Positions 63,763 through 64,000 of a stretch of DNA of 64,000 bases are shown one piece after another. The stretch comes from Treponema sp. (lineage in GTDB: Bacteria; Spirochaetota; Spirochaetia; Treponematales; Treponemataceae): NCBI GenBank assembly GCA_016294035.1, contig JAEDCT010000006.1, forward strand, positions 1-64,000, given 5' to 3'. How positions within the stretch are numbered: the stretch's first letter is position 1; every line of letters begins with the position of its first letter. Below the pieces are notes generated by a model that worked only from the letters and a program-made list of their open reading frames with translations, made no database searches and was not told where the DNA came from. The position numbers and the translations under genes were made by a program.

Positions 63763-64000
63763 TGGAGGTGGCGGGAATCGAACCCGCGTCCATGTAAGCA
63801 AACCAGGCATCTCTACAGGTTTATTGAAGCGAGGTATTTTTCGAGGAAAGGTAGCGGCTTCAAAGGCGTCTTTCCCTTATTCCGGAAGAAGTCCCCAGTA
63901 CAGCCCGGACACTGCACTAAGCTAGTTCCTGTTTGTGACAGAACATCCTGACGCTAGGAACAGCGCACCAGGAGTTCCGGCTCAAAGCTACAATTAAGCA
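63763..64000 (-). ncRNA. ssrA: tmRNA (SsrA), 3' part; 5' part outside the window
   Basis: tmRNA frees stalled ribosomes and tags their product. The minus strand ends with GGACGCGGGTTCGATTCCCG then CCACCTCCA, the T arm and 3' acceptor half of tmRNA, with the 3' end at 63763 (CCA not encoded). The tag frame ends at the window edge: an Ala codon GCT (63999-63997) then TAA (63996-63994). Pseudoknot-forming GC stems (for example GCCTTTGAAGCC, CAGTGTCCGGGCTG) lie between. About 110-150 bases of the 5' side, with the rest of the tag, are beyond 64000. Confidence 0.93.

Overview
The window looks like a chromosomal segment of a host-associated or rumen-type Treponema (Spirochaetota). Reasons: the run tamB, bamA, skp/ompH, mutS occurs in the order I recall for Treponema pallidum; there is a stand-alone CheW, a two-partner sodium-pump decarboxylase, many lipoproteins with spirochaetal lipoboxes, and moderate-to-low GC coding sequence. 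The genus is an inference from gene content and order; no database search was run.

Positions 1 to about 12,440 are accessory DNA. On the left are the tail of a DNA methylase, a broken HNH endonuclease, a PD-(D/E)XK/RAMA nuclease, a second copy of the methylase tail, then an XRE regulator divergent from five small genes. After an AAA ATPase behind twin palindromes comes a DinJ-VapC type II toxin-antitoxin cassette. The rest, up to the intact gpmI, is a mosaic: two broken copies of the gpmI 3' end (7092-7402 and 8555-8853) alternate with cargo genes that always converge on a gpmI 3' end. Two of the cargo units are near-identical copies of one cassette (about 7423-8155 and 11504-12236): a sigma70-type promoter, two 33-nt tandem repeats that fold as matching hairpins, an intrinsic terminator, then a 186-residue protein that looks like a PBECR-type nuclease. 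This is the layout of a type III (RNA antitoxin) toxin-antitoxin locus with an unfamiliar toxin, and it is my best candidate for an undescribed system.

From gpmI onward the window is mostly core genome. Minus-strand gpmI, a purF homologue and a DEAH helicase lead to tRNA-Leu, DUF554 and the sufS-sufU-rlmI-miaA run. A lipoprotein at 24720-25523 ends in a GC-rich segment built of NNC codons, the signature of a diversity-generating retroelement target; the FGE-type lipoprotein at 9969-11063 may be a second one. Then come tatD, the outer-membrane assembly block (tamB, bamA, skp), mutS, comF, cheW, a DegT-like protein without the catalytic lysine, nadK, recN, two conserved unknowns, and the oadG-oadA-oadB sodium pump in which OadA has two biotin domains.

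The last third carries rplU-prp-rpmA, obg, a nadD-yqeK fusion, an LCP/LytR_C protein, rsfS, an apparently leaderless ispE, spoVG, tRNA-Gln, rplY, tilS, a secreted calcium-loop protein with a coupled HtrA lipoprotein, lepA, a small XRE regulator and the 3' part of tmRNA on the minus strand, whose terminator lies inside the end of the XRE gene. Most core genes run on the plus strand in tight, often overlapping operons.
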